Origin: a virus
DNA length: 64,000 nucleotides
Strand: one strand, 5' to 3'
Virus record (IMG/VR): IMGVR_UViG_3300031841_003989
Coordinates: 1 to 64,000 of that record
A program made the translations under genes and the position numbers. Positions 51,762 to 60,458 of this stretch are shown piece after piece (position 1 is the stretch's first letter; each line of letters opens with the position of its first letter). The notes beneath the pieces are model-generated. The model had not been told where the DNA came from. It worked only from the letters and a program-made list of their open reading frames with translations, and made no database searches.

Positions 51762-53295
51762 TATCACAAGTGTTGACAAAGAAGATCCAGAAGTCTGGAA
51801 GATGATCGGTGAAGGTCGAGTCAAAGGTGTTTTTCAGATTGAAGGACATCTTGGTAAAACTTGGGCAAAAGCTTTAAAGCCAGAGAATATGCTTGAGTTA
51901 GCGGCATTGATTAGTATTATTCGTCCGGGTACTCTCAAGGCTATTGTTGACGGCAAGTCGATGACTCAGCACTTTGTCGACCGTAAGTTTGGCAAAGAAG
52001 AAATTCCCAGTCTTCATGAGAGTATTGATGAACTACTTAAGGAAACTTACGGAGTTATTGTATATCAAGAACAGGCGATGAAAATTGCTCAAGTTATGGC
52101 AGGGTTCTCACTTCAAGAAGCGGATGACTTAAGAAAAGCTATTGGTAAGAAAAAAGCTGACTTGATGAGAAAAGTTCGTGTGAAGTATATCGATGGTTGT
52201 AAAGATAATGGCATTGAAGAAGAAAAGGCTGTAGAGATTTTCGACATGATTGAAAAGTCTGCACGCTACTCTTTCAACAAATCTCACGCTGTAGCGTACG
52301 CTGAAATGGCATACTGGTCAGCATGGTTACGTTGTCATCATCCCAGTAGGTTCTTTAAGAACTGGTTGGGCGGTGCCAGCGACAAAATTGACCCCGATAT
52401 GGAAAAGCGTCAATTGATCATGGCGGCCAAAGCTGAAAACATCGACGTTTATGGTCCCAGTTTTAAAGTCTTGGAAGAGAATTTTTCTTGGACAGAGGGA
52501 GCCATCCACTTCGGCATTTGTAACGTCAAGAATGTAGGCAAGGCTCACCTTCTTCAGCTAAAAGACAAACTTGGTCAGCTTAATGATAATGAACTTGACT
52601 GGTCTAATGTGCTAATTAAGGTTTTGAGAAATGTTAATAAGCGGGCCGTTGAGAACTTGATCAAGGTTGGTGCGTTTGGTGGTCTTGGAAAGTCCAGAAC
52701 AGCAATGCTTCACGAGTACCATTGTTTTATGGAACTGACCAAGAAAGAAATGCAGGCTGTTGAAGAAAACCTAAATATCGATGGTGACGTTGCCGATATC
52801 ATTAAAAAGCTTCTATCGTACGGAACCAAAAAAGATGGTGGATTTATTTCCAGCCAAAACAGAGTCGTCAAGGTAGAAAGCGTTTTATCCAGACTTGAAA
52901 ATCCCGGCAGAAGCCTTAGTGACAACTCTGTAGTTTATGCCAAAACAGAGGAAAGACTTCTTGGTTACTCTATCAACCACTCCGAACTAAACAGTTGCTC
53001 TGACGCCTGTCACGCCAACACAACATGTAAAGAAATAGCCGATGGTAAAATGGGCAGCAGTGTTGTGGCAGTGATTGTAAAAAATGTAAGAGAACATAAA
53101 ACAAAAAACGGAGATGTAATGGCATTTCTGTCCGTAGAAGATGATTCTGGAGAATCTGAAAATATTATAATATTTCCTGATGTATACGGGCAGCACAGGG
53201 ATATAATCTATAATGACGCTACTCTTCTTCTTTCTGGAGAAATTAAGGATAAGAAGCGTAATTCGTTCATTGTTGATAAGGTTTTTGTGATTTGA
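51745..53295 (+). CDS. DNA polymerase III alpha (DnaE), C-terminal half
   Basis: 516 residues that take up exactly where the first half ends. MHLEIDITSVDKEDPEVWKM aligns with DIAAIPLDDKKSFDML of E. coli DnaE, then VKGVFQIEG, LISIIRPGTLKAIVDG, YGVIVYQEQAMKIAQVMAGF with DDLRKAIGKKKADLM (fingers), and ARYSFNKSHAVAYAEMAYWS. The C-terminus holds helix-hairpin-helix-like sequence and an OB fold (VVAVIVKNVREHKTKNGDVM, DSGESENIIIFPDVY). FNKSHA, where cyanobacterial DnaE carries a split intein, is intact, so this split is a different event. The two halves sum to 1137 residues, the full DnaE size. Confidence 0.92.
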   Translation: MHLEIDITSVDKEDPEVWKMIGEGRVKGVFQIEGHLGKTWAKALKPENMLELAALISIIRPGTLKAIVDGKSMTQHFVDRKFGKEEIPSLHESIDELLKETYGVIVYQEQAMKIAQVMAGFSLQEADDLRKAIGKKKADLMRKVRVKYIDGCKDNGIEEEKAVEIFDMIEKSARYSFNKSHAVAYAEMAYWSAWLRCHHPSRFFKNWLGGASDKIDPDMEKRQLIMAAKAENIDVYGPSFKVLEENFSWTEGAIHFGICNVKNVGKAHLLQLKDKLGQLNDNELDWSNVLIKVLRNVNKRAVENLIKVGAFGGLGKSRTAMLHEYHCFMELTKKEMQAVEENLNIDGDVADIIKKLLSYGTKKDGGFISSQNRVVKVESVLSRLENPGRSLSDNSVVYAKTEERLLGYSINHSELNSCSDACHANTTCKEIADGKMGSSVVAVIVKNVREHKTKNGDVMAFLSVEDDSGESENIIIFPDVYGQHRDIIYNDATLLLSGEIKDKKRNSFIVDKVFVI

Positions 53296-53304
53296 GGTAA
53301 TAAG

Positions 53305-53601
53305 ATGAATGACTGTAAATTTCTGGGGAGGGTAGTAAACAAAACCTTTCAGCTTGATGACAACGACAAAGAAAAAGTCACTTTGACACTAGCGGTTGAA
53401 AACAAGCGGAAAACCAAATACGATTCCTCCAAGAAAGTTGATGTCGAGAATCTAATTTTTGAAGCTTGGGGATCGGCGGCATTAGTGTTGTTTAGCAACC
53501 TTGATACTGGCGGTCAATTGTTGATTATTAATTCAACAGCACGTAAGTCTTTTGATGGAGGTGTTGTGTTTAGGATTAATGAGTTTAAAATTATTACTTG
53601 A
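53305..53601 (+). CDS. Second SSB-like OB-fold protein, 98 aa
   Basis: MNDCKFLGRVVNKTFQLDDN, then VTLTLAVENKRKTKYDSS, VENLIFEAWGSAALVLFSNL and QLLIINSTARKSFDGG are in SSB order (beta barrel with a long loop). It is shorter than the SSB near 24.5 kb and only weakly similar to it. It follows the polymerase C-half by 9 bases, so it may be the fork-associated SSB while the other acts early. Its coding end lies just before the sigma-factor start. Confidence 0.75.
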   Translation: MNDCKFLGRVVNKTFQLDDNDKEKVTLTLAVENKRKTKYDSSKKVDVENLIFEAWGSAALVLFSNLDTGGQLLIINSTARKSFDGGVVFRINEFKIIT

Positions 53602-53617
53602 GAAAGGTATTGAGACA

Positions 53618-54115
53618 ATGGTTGATGTTGAAAAGATGATTGAAGATAATGAGAGATTGGTACGCAAGATTGCACATAATATGTATGTTCAAAACGGTCT
53701 GTTTTCCTGCGAGGATCTATATCAAGTCGGACTTATGTCTGTATGGAGGAACGGATCTAAATATAATTCAAAACGTGGTAGGATTTCCACCTTTCTTACC
53801 CATTGTGTTAAAAATGATATTCTTAAGTTTATTAAAAATCAAAAATTATCTGTAACAAATAAACTGGGAAAAGTCGAAAGAGCTAAGCTTTTTGATAATG
53901 ACCTGAGCGTATCTTACAAGGATGAAACTCTAGATGTTACTTATGATGTTGAAGATTATTTTAATCTCAAGAATGACTCAGAAAGAAAGGTGATTAAACT
54001 TAAAGTGGATGGATATAATAATAGTTATATCGCAAAACAATTAAATATGCATCCAAACAAGGTGGCTTCGGTTATCAACAAAGTGGCAGAAAGGTATAAA
54101 GCAAGTAATGAGTAG
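53618..54115 (+). CDS. Sigma-70 family RNA polymerase sigma factor, 165 aa
   Basis: I start at the ATG giving MVDVEKMIEDNERLVRKIAH, after GAAAGG; a longer frame runs back into the SSB gene and is less likely. Region 2 is FSCEDLYQVGLMSVWRNGSK with RISTFLTHCVKNDILKFIKN. Region 4 is ERKVIKLKVDGYNNSYIAKQ with NMHPNKVASVINKV, a helix-turn-helix. Small size recalls T4 gp55, which reads TATAAATA late promoters, although this protein keeps a region-4-like helix-turn-helix. Two TATAAATA leaders in the window make late transcription its likely job. Overlaps the next gene by 8 bases. Confidence 0.85.
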   Translation: MVDVEKMIEDNERLVRKIAHNMYVQNGLFSCEDLYQVGLMSVWRNGSKYNSKRGRISTFLTHCVKNDILKFIKNQKLSVTNKLGKVERAKLFDNDLSVSYKDETLDVTYDVEDYFNLKNDSERKVIKLKVDGYNNSYIAKQLNMHPNKVASVINKVAERYKASNE

Positions 54116-55751
54116 AAAAAAAAGAGCATTATTTCTAACAGAAGCATCTTATCTTAGCACTGGGTATGCTACCTATGGCAGAGAGGTTCTAGATAGACTG
54201 TATAAGTCAAATAAATATGAGGTTGCGGAATTTTCTGTCTATGGCAACACTGAAGACTCAAGAAGAAAGTCTATAAAGTGGAAGAATTACTGCAATATGC
54301 CGGATGATTCCGCAGAGCAGCAACAACTATATAACTCCAATTCCACAAATCAATTTGGTGCTTGGAGATTTGAAAGAGCATGTCTGGACTTTGAACCAGA
54401 CATTGTACTTTGTATTCGAGACTTTTGGATGGATTCTTTTGTTTGGCACTCGCCGTACAGAAGGATCTTTGAATGGGCGTGGATGCCAACTGTCGATGCT
54501 AGCCCACAAAATGTAGAGTGGGTTGATATGTTTTCCGATGCAGACTATCTACTAACCTACTCAGATTGGGCTGGTGAAGTACTTAAAAAACAGGGCGGAC
54601 CTTCCATAAACCTATGCGGAACAGCCTCTCCATCAGCTTCAAAAGAATTCAAGCCGATAGAAAATGCTAGAGATTCTCTTGGAGTCCCATCTGATTGGAA
54701 GATCATTGGAACCGTGATGAGAAATCAAAGAAGGAAATTATTTCCAGCGTTGTTGGAGGCATTTGGTGAATATTTACACAGTTCTGGAGATCTTAATACT
54801 TACCTTTATTGCCATACTAGCTACCCTGATGCTGGATGGAATATTTCAGAAATGTTACACAGGCACAACATTTCTTCGCGGGTTTTGTTTAGTTATAGGT
54901 GTCACAATTGTAGTAAACTCGATGTTTCCACATTCCATGATGCTAGAAAAGTTTGTAGTGGATGTAAGCAATATGCTTCGGCACCAGTTAGTGTGTCAAA
55001 CGGAGTTGACGACGAGACTCTGGCGAAGGTATACAACTGTTTTGACCTATATGTTCAATGTGCCAATTCCGAAGGATTTGGATTGCCTCAAGTAGAGGCG
55101 GCGGCTTGTGGAATTCCAATTGCCTGTACATACTATTCAGCAATGGAAGATGTTGTTCATAAACTTGGTGCATATCCTCTTAAGTACAATACATACCAAG
55201 AATTGGAAACTGGGTGTGACAGAGCGGTGCCCTTAAAAGATGATATAGTAAATACTTTCAATACTTTCTTCAACAAGAAAAACGAAGAAGAAAGAAAGGA
55301 GCTTGGCAGTTCAACAAGAAGACTTTTCGAAGAAAACTATAGTTGGGATGAAACCGCTAAGAAGTGGGCAGATATAATCGATGATTGTAATTATGCTGAT
55401 TGGAAACAGCCTCCTATTCTTCGTCCAGTTGTAGATATCAATACAGAACAATCATCTCACAGCGAGTTCATAAATGATTTGCTAAGTGTTTACATGTATA
55501 CCGCTTCTCATAGAAACTCACACTATATTAGGAATCTACACTCAGCATTGTGTAGAGGAGCAACAAGAATGAATTTTGATGGATTTTTCACTTCTGACTT
55601 TTCTCCAGGAAATGACGGAAAGCATTCTCCGGTAGATAGACAGCATCTAGTTAATTTTATGAAGAAAAGACTAGAGAATTATAATATATGGGAAACTGTT
55701 AGAGTAGATAGATCTAAACTTATAGACGGGAAAGCAAAATGGCTCAATTAG
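54108..55751 (+). CDS. GT4-like glycosyltransferase with inserted zinc ribbon, 547 aa
   Basis: GT-B fold. The start RALFLTEASYLSTGYATYGR is the N-terminal domain. The donor domain shows IGTVMRNQRRKLFPALLEAF and YVQCANSEGFGLPQVEAAAC with GIPIACTYYSAME (E-x7-E). Between them, near residues 265-285, RCHNCSKLDVSTFHDARKVC and SGCKQ form a CxxC...CxxC zinc ribbon not usual for the family. The last 110 residues (HSEFINDLLSVYMYTASHRN, RQHLVNFMKKRLENYNIW) are an extra helical domain. It begins the second glycan gene block and overlaps the sigma gene. Confidence 0.82.
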   Translation: MSRKKRALFLTEASYLSTGYATYGREVLDRLYKSNKYEVAEFSVYGNTEDSRRKSIKWKNYCNMPDDSAEQQQLYNSNSTNQFGAWRFERACLDFEPDIVLCIRDFWMDSFVWHSPYRRIFEWAWMPTVDASPQNVEWVDMFSDADYLLTYSDWAGEVLKKQGGPSINLCGTASPSASKEFKPIENARDSLGVPSDWKIIGTVMRNQRRKLFPALLEAFGEYLHSSGDLNTYLYCHTSYPDAGWNISEMLHRHNISSRVLFSYRCHNCSKLDVSTFHDARKVCSGCKQYASAPVSVSNGVDDETLAKVYNCFDLYVQCANSEGFGLPQVEAAACGIPIACTYYSAMEDVVHKLGAYPLKYNTYQELETGCDRAVPLKDDIVNTFNTFFNKKNEEERKELGSSTRRLFEENYSWDETAKKWADIIDDCNYADWKQPPILRPVVDINTEQSSHSEFINDLLSVYMYTASHRNSHYIRNLHSALCRGATRMNFDGFFTSDFSPGNDGKHSPVDRQHLVNFMKKRLENYNIWETVRVDRSKLIDGKAKWLN

Positions 55752-56461
55752 CAACTTTTTGTAAGAACTGCTGCTTTTACAATAACGATGATAAATCTTG
55801 CCAGACAGGATATCTTGATAAGTTTCAAGATTGTGATAGCAAGATTAGATGGGAAGAAGATGGACCCGTCGTACTTAGAGTTTGTCCATCTAGAAGAGAT
55901 CTTGATTGGGAGCACAAAGACGATCCAAATCTTTCAGACATTCTGGAAAAAGAAATGTATATTTCTGGGTCTATTCTTTTGATAGTCAATTCTTTAGATG
56001 GATTGTCTAAAACTTTGGATGAATTATCAAGTATTGAGAATATCAACAAATTCAATCTTGTTGTTGTTCATAGAGGTGCTCTGGATGGACTACAAAAATT
56101 ATGTGAAGATAAGATAACATTCACAGATTACATTTGTGTGAAGAGTTATTTGGATAACACAGATGAATTGTTGTTTGATGCGTTCAAGCGTGTCAAGAAT
56201 GGGTATTTAATAACTTTAGATTCCGACAAAGACTTTGATCCGGGTATTATCGACGCTTTAAATTCTGCTGTTAATCATAAGATGAAAAAGGTATTACATG
56301 TAGTTGGTACTGACGGGGTACATCAGTCTGCCACCATGTGCCTCTTGTACAAATGGCTCAGAGGAGATCTAATGGCTGATATCACAAGCAAGATAAAGGA
56401 AATGACAGAAACTCAAAAATTAGAATCGCAAATATTTACATGGAAAGAGATAGATGAATAA
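55739..56461 (+). CDS. Glycosyltransferase-like protein with N-terminal Cys cluster, 240 aa
   Basis: The N-terminal 50 residues carry CKNCCFYNNDDKSCQTGYLD and two more Cys (QDC, RVCPS), probably a zinc site. From residue 75 a GT-A-like layout follows: SILLIVNSLDGLSKTLDELS, FNLVVVHRGALDGLQKL, GYLITLDSDKDFDPGIIDAL, where DSDKD could be the metal motif. No clear family assignment. It overlaps both neighbours by 8-13 bases and is part of the glycan block. Confidence 0.6.
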   Translation: MAQLATFCKNCCFYNNDDKSCQTGYLDKFQDCDSKIRWEEDGPVVLRVCPSRRDLDWEHKDDPNLSDILEKEMYISGSILLIVNSLDGLSKTLDELSSIENINKFNLVVVHRGALDGLQKLCEDKITFTDYICVKSYLDNTDELLFDAFKRVKNGYLITLDSDKDFDPGIIDALNSAVNHKMKKVLHVVGTDGVHQSATMCLLYKWLRGDLMADITSKIKEMTETQKLESQIFTWKEIDE

Positions 56462-57035
56462 AGTACTTGTAAATTATGCTATCAATTCTGGAATTAATCT
56501 TGATGATTTAAATACCATTCTTGATGGGTGTAGATCTAAAAACAATGAAGTTCATGTGAAACTATTTGTATTCTCAGATGAGAATACCGTAGGAGAACAT
56601 ATAGCACAAGCTAATGACGAAGATATAGCAACCATTACTGTGTTAGATCATAGTGCAGACGATCCTTCTGAGTTTACATCTATGGCTAGGGCAAATATAA
56701 TCGAATATATAGCTCATCAATCTGTGGTTAATATGCAGGAAAACATAATTTTAAATACTTATGCATTGGATGATGTCAATTTCTCCCTTTTTAAAGAAGA
56801 AAAGGAGTGTGGTGCAATATACTCTGATTACGATGTTTCTATAAACAATAGTGGTAGACTAAGAACATTTCTTTCATCTCCTCCAATTAAAAAACAAATG
56901 CCAATGCCTTGTGTATTTTTTAATACAGAAAAGGTTGTCAGTTTTCTTGGGCAGGAATCTCCTGAACTTCATACGTTTCAGCAGTCTATGGTTATTCATA
57001 TTCCAAAATCATTGTATGTAGCATACACCAAATGA
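56454..57035 (+). CDS. Unknown glycan-block protein, 193 aa
   Basis: Alpha/beta protein beginning KVLVNYAINSGINLDDLNTI and containing VKLFVFSDEN, MARANIIEYIAHQSVVNMQE and ECGAIYSDYDVSINNSGRLR. The style resembles a cut-down GT-A fold with SDYD where a metal motif might be, but this is weak. Overlaps its neighbours by 4-8 bases, so it is expressed with the transferases. Confidence 0.55.
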   Translation: MNKVLVNYAINSGINLDDLNTILDGCRSKNNEVHVKLFVFSDENTVGEHIAQANDEDIATITVLDHSADDPSEFTSMARANIIEYIAHQSVVNMQENIILNTYALDDVNFSLFKEEKECGAIYSDYDVSINNSGRLRTFLSSPPIKKQMPMPCVFFNTEKVVSFLGQESPELHTFQQSMVIHIPKSLYVAYTK

Positions 57036-57730
57036 ATTCAAAAATTAGGTATATTCACGAGATTAAATCAACAACTCGTGAAAAACATAATTTTATAATA
57101 TTATCAGCCAGTAAGCCCAAGATAAGAGGTTTACATGGTTCTTTACCTTTATTTCCTATGGGTTCTAAATGCCTAATTGATAGTCAGGTTGATACAATAA
57201 GAAATGTTTTTGTGGATTATGATGTATTTTTGGTAACTGGATTTGACTCAGATAATGTTACAAATTACGTATTTAATAATCATCACGATATAAGAGTTAT
57301 AGATAACCATCAATATAAAAACAATACTGTTCTTGATAGTTTAAAAATGGCGGTCAATTGCTGTTTGGATGCCAATACTTTTATAATTTATGGAGATAGA
57401 TTGTTTAATGACAAATCAATAGATTTAAAAACTTCAAACTCTTTACTGTTTTCCCATAGATCAGACAAAAAAAATTATGATATAGGACTATCGTATAATA
57501 AAGATAAAAAAATAGTAAATGCCTCATACGGGCTTCCTGACGTATGGTCAGAAATAATGTATATGCAAAAGAAAGATTTTAAAAAGTTTAAAAAAATATT
57601 AAATAGAGCAAAAAAGAGCAAAGTCTTTAATATGATTCAGTTGCTTCCTATTTTATTTAAAAGTATTGATTTCTACATACATAACGATAAAAATATCAAT
57701 ATACAAACAATCAAGGAACTTATTAAATGA
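57032..57730 (+). CDS. Sugar nucleotidyltransferase-like protein, 232 aa
   Basis: Resembles the NTP-transferase fold: a SASKPKIRGLHGSLPLFPMG segment where the nucleotide loop usually lies, DSQVDTIRNVFVDYDVFLVT, GFDSDNVTNYV, NHQYKNNTVLDSLKMAVNCC (pattern N-x-Y-x2-N-T) and FIIYGDRLFND with the expected Asp. The classical GGxGTR start is not obvious, so activity is uncertain. It may make an NDP-sugar for the neighbouring transferases. Coupled by ATGA at both ends. Confidence 0.6.
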   Translation: MNSKIRYIHEIKSTTREKHNFIILSASKPKIRGLHGSLPLFPMGSKCLIDSQVDTIRNVFVDYDVFLVTGFDSDNVTNYVFNNHHDIRVIDNHQYKNNTVLDSLKMAVNCCLDANTFIIYGDRLFNDKSIDLKTSNSLLFSHRSDKKNYDIGLSYNKDKKIVNASYGLPDVWSEIMYMQKKDFKKFKKILNRAKKSKVFNMIQLLPILFKSIDFYIHNDKNINIQTIKELIK

Positions 57731-58512
57731 GAATACTTTTTGTTAATCATAACGATGATATTAGATTCTTTAGGCTAATGGAGGCTATAAGGAATATCGG
57801 ACCATCATATACAGTAGCACACGCCAATCAACTATTACCCAATGAAGAACTAGAAAAGTTTGCACCAACTGTTATATTTCATAATCTTCCGGTGTTGACT
57901 TCATATCCTGCTGAAACTAATGCTATTTGTATAAATTTTAACGAGTCGGATTCAGAAAGAAGTTTCTCTTTTGAGAATGAAGGTGCGGATAATTACATCA
58001 AAGATTTTGTAGATTTACTGCCAAGGAATAGAGATGACTCCACTAAATACACTGGTGATGTAATATATAATGGAGATCCTAGAGTCTTTCAAGAGTCATT
58101 AGAGTATTTGGTTAATAGTAAAAATTTTGACTTTAGGTTTTTTCATAAAACTCCTTTCAATATAAGCGGATATGCTGGGAATATAACAAGAGGTGAGTTA
58201 AATTCATTTTATTCTAATTCTCGTGCATCTATCTTTTTAGATAATGAAAAACATGAGATCATGAATGCTGTGATTAATGACGCAAACGCTATTTTATTTG
58301 ATCCCGACAATCAAGAGAAGTTTAAATCTGACTTGGAGGAAGTTATTGCTGGGAAGGAATACGATAATCCTGATCTTCCAAGTAAAGAGGATATATTAGC
58401 AAACGACACAAGTGTTGATAGAATGATTTGGATCTTCAAGAAAATTGGACTGTCAAAAGTATCATCTGACCTGAAATCATTAAAAAGCAAACTATTGAAG
58501 GAATACAAATGA
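57727..58512 (+). CDS. Putative glycosyltransferase-like protein, 261 aa
   Basis: RILFVNHNDDIRFFRLMEAI at the start, FAPTVIFHNLPVLTSYPAET in the middle and a stretch FRFFHKTPFNISGYAGNITR with SFYSNSRASIFLDNE suggest a GT-B-like protein, whose second half resembles donor-domain stretches. The key E-x7-E is not clear. ATGA couples it to both neighbours. The assignment leans on context. Confidence 0.5.
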   Translation: MRILFVNHNDDIRFFRLMEAIRNIGPSYTVAHANQLLPNEELEKFAPTVIFHNLPVLTSYPAETNAICINFNESDSERSFSFENEGADNYIKDFVDLLPRNRDDSTKYTGDVIYNGDPRVFQESLEYLVNSKNFDFRFFHKTPFNISGYAGNITRGELNSFYSNSRASIFLDNEKHEIMNAVINDANAILFDPDNQEKFKSDLEEVIAGKEYDNPDLPSKEDILANDTSVDRMIWIFKKIGLSKVSSDLKSLKSKLLKEYK

Positions 58513-58982
58513 AAACAATGGTACATGTAGCAAACTTGGGGTATTCTGCTAAAAACTATTCTCTATTTAAGTCAATCAATGAAATAGTGGAAAAAAGTTT
58601 AGAAGAGGTATCTGTAGTTCCACTAGATATGACGAACGCATGTGTGCAATTAAGGACAGCCATTCATCAAATGCCAGAAATGGGTTCATTTGGTGATGGA
58701 ATACTTTTAGCTCTTTCTTTTAAAGATGCTGAGACTATTCTTGGGTGTGCGAATAATGCGATCAAAGTTTTGTATATTCATGATCTTGACTGGATGTTTG
58801 AGCCGATTGAATATAGTCGAGTTTATGACATTTTACATAATAATCAATTAAAGGTAATAGTAAGATCAGAAGAATATTTAGAACCACTTAAAAAAGCTTT
58901 TGGATTTACACCAGAAGGCACAACACAATGTAACTTGGAGGAAATATGGACTTTGCTAGAAGAAATAAAGACCGAATCCTAA
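58509..58982 (+). CDS. Unknown glycan-block protein, 157 aa
   Basis: TMVHVANLGYSAKNYSLFKS, GILLALSFKDAETILGCANN and KVLYIHDLDWMFEPIEYSRV form a Rossmann-like alternation. It could be half of a GT-B transferase working with the preceding protein, since both are short and coupled. No motif proves this. Overlaps the nuclease gene by 37 bases. Confidence 0.5.
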   Translation: MKTMVHVANLGYSAKNYSLFKSINEIVEKSLEEVSVVPLDMTNACVQLRTAIHQMPEMGSFGDGILLALSFKDAETILGCANNAIKVLYIHDLDWMFEPIEYSRVYDILHNNQLKVIVRSEEYLEPLKKAFGFTPEGTTQCNLEEIWTLLEEIKTES

Positions 58983-59773
58983 AATTATGGGAAGATGGTT
59001 GTAGTAGTTACGAAATCGCAGAAGATTTTAGCACGTATTCTAATAAGATTCTTAGGGCATTAAAGTTTCTTGGTAGAGAAATGCATGATGACGAGGAATT
59101 TTTTAAACGAGATTATTCCGAGGCACAGAAACTTGCTCTTAAAAAAGGACGTTCTAGACATCCTACAAAAGGTAAGAAGTTAGATCAATCTCATAAAGAC
59201 AAGATTGGGGAGGCTCGTTCTAAGGCTTATCACAGTCTGTCTAACGCAGAAAAGAAAAGAATCTCAGAAATGAGCAAGGCCAATTGGGAAAAATTGACCG
59301 ACGCTAAAAAAGAAGAGATTCGATCTTTGGCTATGGAAGGTGTTAGAGAAGCTTCCAGAAATGGTTCAAAAACTGAAAGATATGTTGCCAATGAACTGGT
59401 GCGTTTGGGATATAATGTAGAGACGCACAAGGGAAATCTTGTTTTCGGTAGTACCCTTGAGGTTGACATCTTTGTTCCGGAACTAAAGACAGCAATTGAG
59501 ATTGATGGTCCGGGGCACTTTGAGCCAATCTGGGGTCAGGAAAAACTACAGAAGCAACAAGCTTCTGATGTTGCGAAGCAGGGTATTCTAATTGGTGGCG
59601 GATATGTCGTTTTAAGAGTTCGTCAGTTAGACAGAAACATGTCTTTGACAAAGATGAGTAAAACACTTCAAGCTATACTTGTTGAGCTTGAGGCAATAAA
59701 GGATAAGTTTCCATCCAAGAAAAACCGTTTGATAGAAATTGAGGTACATGATGGCGAAGCGAGGCGTATCTAA
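58946..59773 (+). CDS. Vsr/DUF559-type nuclease with helix-turn-helix and NUMOD3-like motif, 275 aa
   Basis: Order of parts: a helix-turn-helix (RILKLWEDGCSSYEIAEDFS), a NUMOD3-like motif (RHPTKGKKLDQSHKDKIGEA), a long basic helix, then a PD-(D/E)xK core GSTLEVDIFVPELKTAIEID with PGHFEPIWG and KQQASDVAKQGILIGGGYVV. NUMOD3 motifs are typical of homing endonucleases, which they anchor on DNA. The nuclease strand resembles that of the protein at 41.3 kb. Its start lies within the previous gene with TTGGAGG in front. A free-standing homing-type nuclease is likely. Confidence 0.75.
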   Translation: MDFARRNKDRILKLWEDGCSSYEIAEDFSTYSNKILRALKFLGREMHDDEEFFKRDYSEAQKLALKKGRSRHPTKGKKLDQSHKDKIGEARSKAYHSLSNAEKKRISEMSKANWEKLTDAKKEEIRSLAMEGVREASRNGSKTERYVANELVRLGYNVETHKGNLVFGSTLEVDIFVPELKTAIEIDGPGHFEPIWGQEKLQKQQASDVAKQGILIGGGYVVLRVRQLDRNMSLTKMSKTLQAILVELEAIKDKFPSKKNRLIEIEVHDGEARRI

Positions 59774-60458
59774 AAAGACCACAGAGGAAGTTCCAGAAAT
59801 TAATTCTCCTGAGTGGAATGACTATGTGATGTCACATTTTCAGGATAATGAATTGATTGATGGTAATCCATTGACGGCAGGTTTGAGAAGAGTAGCTGAG
59901 ATACTCGTTGGTGAAATTATTTCAAGCAAGCCAATTGATGTTCAAAGAATAGAAACTGGTGATCCCATTGGAAAAACCACGGTAACATATGAAGTTCAAT
60001 TTTTAGTAACAAAAGGAGATAAGGAATATGTAAAAACATACGCCGACGTTTCTGATGTTTGGGCTGGAAATACAGACGATCTTTTTGCGGTACACGCACC
60101 GGCGACTGCGTCTACTAAAGCAGAAGGTCGTGCTCTGAGGAAGGCACTAAAGATTAGAGCAGTTGCGGCAGAGGAACTATGCAAGAAGGACGTTTCTAAG
60201 TTCTTGGGTGAACAATCTGGTCAACATGATGATAGAATCGACAAGGCTCAGATCAACTATATTAAACAAAAGTGTAAGAACGAAGACATCAACGTCATGG
60301 CTTTTGTGAATTCTGGCGAGAAAGAATATAAGAGTGTTTACGAGGTCAGAAGAGACACAGCCGCGAAAATGATTAAACATTTGGGTGAAATAGCAAGTGG
60401 CAAAGTGCCACTTGATGAAAGCATTAAAGGTTATTCAGAAGATTGGAATACAGAATGA
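59751..60458 (+). CDS. Putative recombination/annealing protein (Rad52-like?), 235 aa
   Basis: I start at the ATG 6 bases after GAGGT. The central part LTAGLRRVAEILVGEIISSK with PIGKTTVTYEVQFLV, YADVSDVWAGNTDD and ATASTKAEGRALRKALKIRA recalls phage Rad52/Erf-type annealing proteins, in which a conserved A-x-ST-x-A-x-GRALR helix follows the beta sheet. The C-terminal 80 residues are a separate helical domain (QINYIKQKCKNEDINVMAFV). A role in single-strand annealing is plausible but not certain. Coupled to the next gene by ATGA. Confidence 0.5.
   Translation: MAKRGVSKKTTEEVPEINSPEWNDYVMSHFQDNELIDGNPLTAGLRRVAEILVGEIISSKPIDVQRIETGDPIGKTTVTYEVQFLVTKGDKEYVKTYADVSDVWAGNTDDLFAVHAPATASTKAEGRALRKALKIRAVAAEELCKKDVSKFLGEQSGQHDDRIDKAQINYIKQKCKNEDINVMAFVNSGEKEYKSVYEVRRDTAAKMIKHLGEIASGKVPLDESIKGYSEDWNTE

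Noticed and set aside
49210-53295. Split intein as the cause of the DnaE split
   Set aside because: The halves lack intein sequence and the usual intein site FNKSHA is intact in the C-half.
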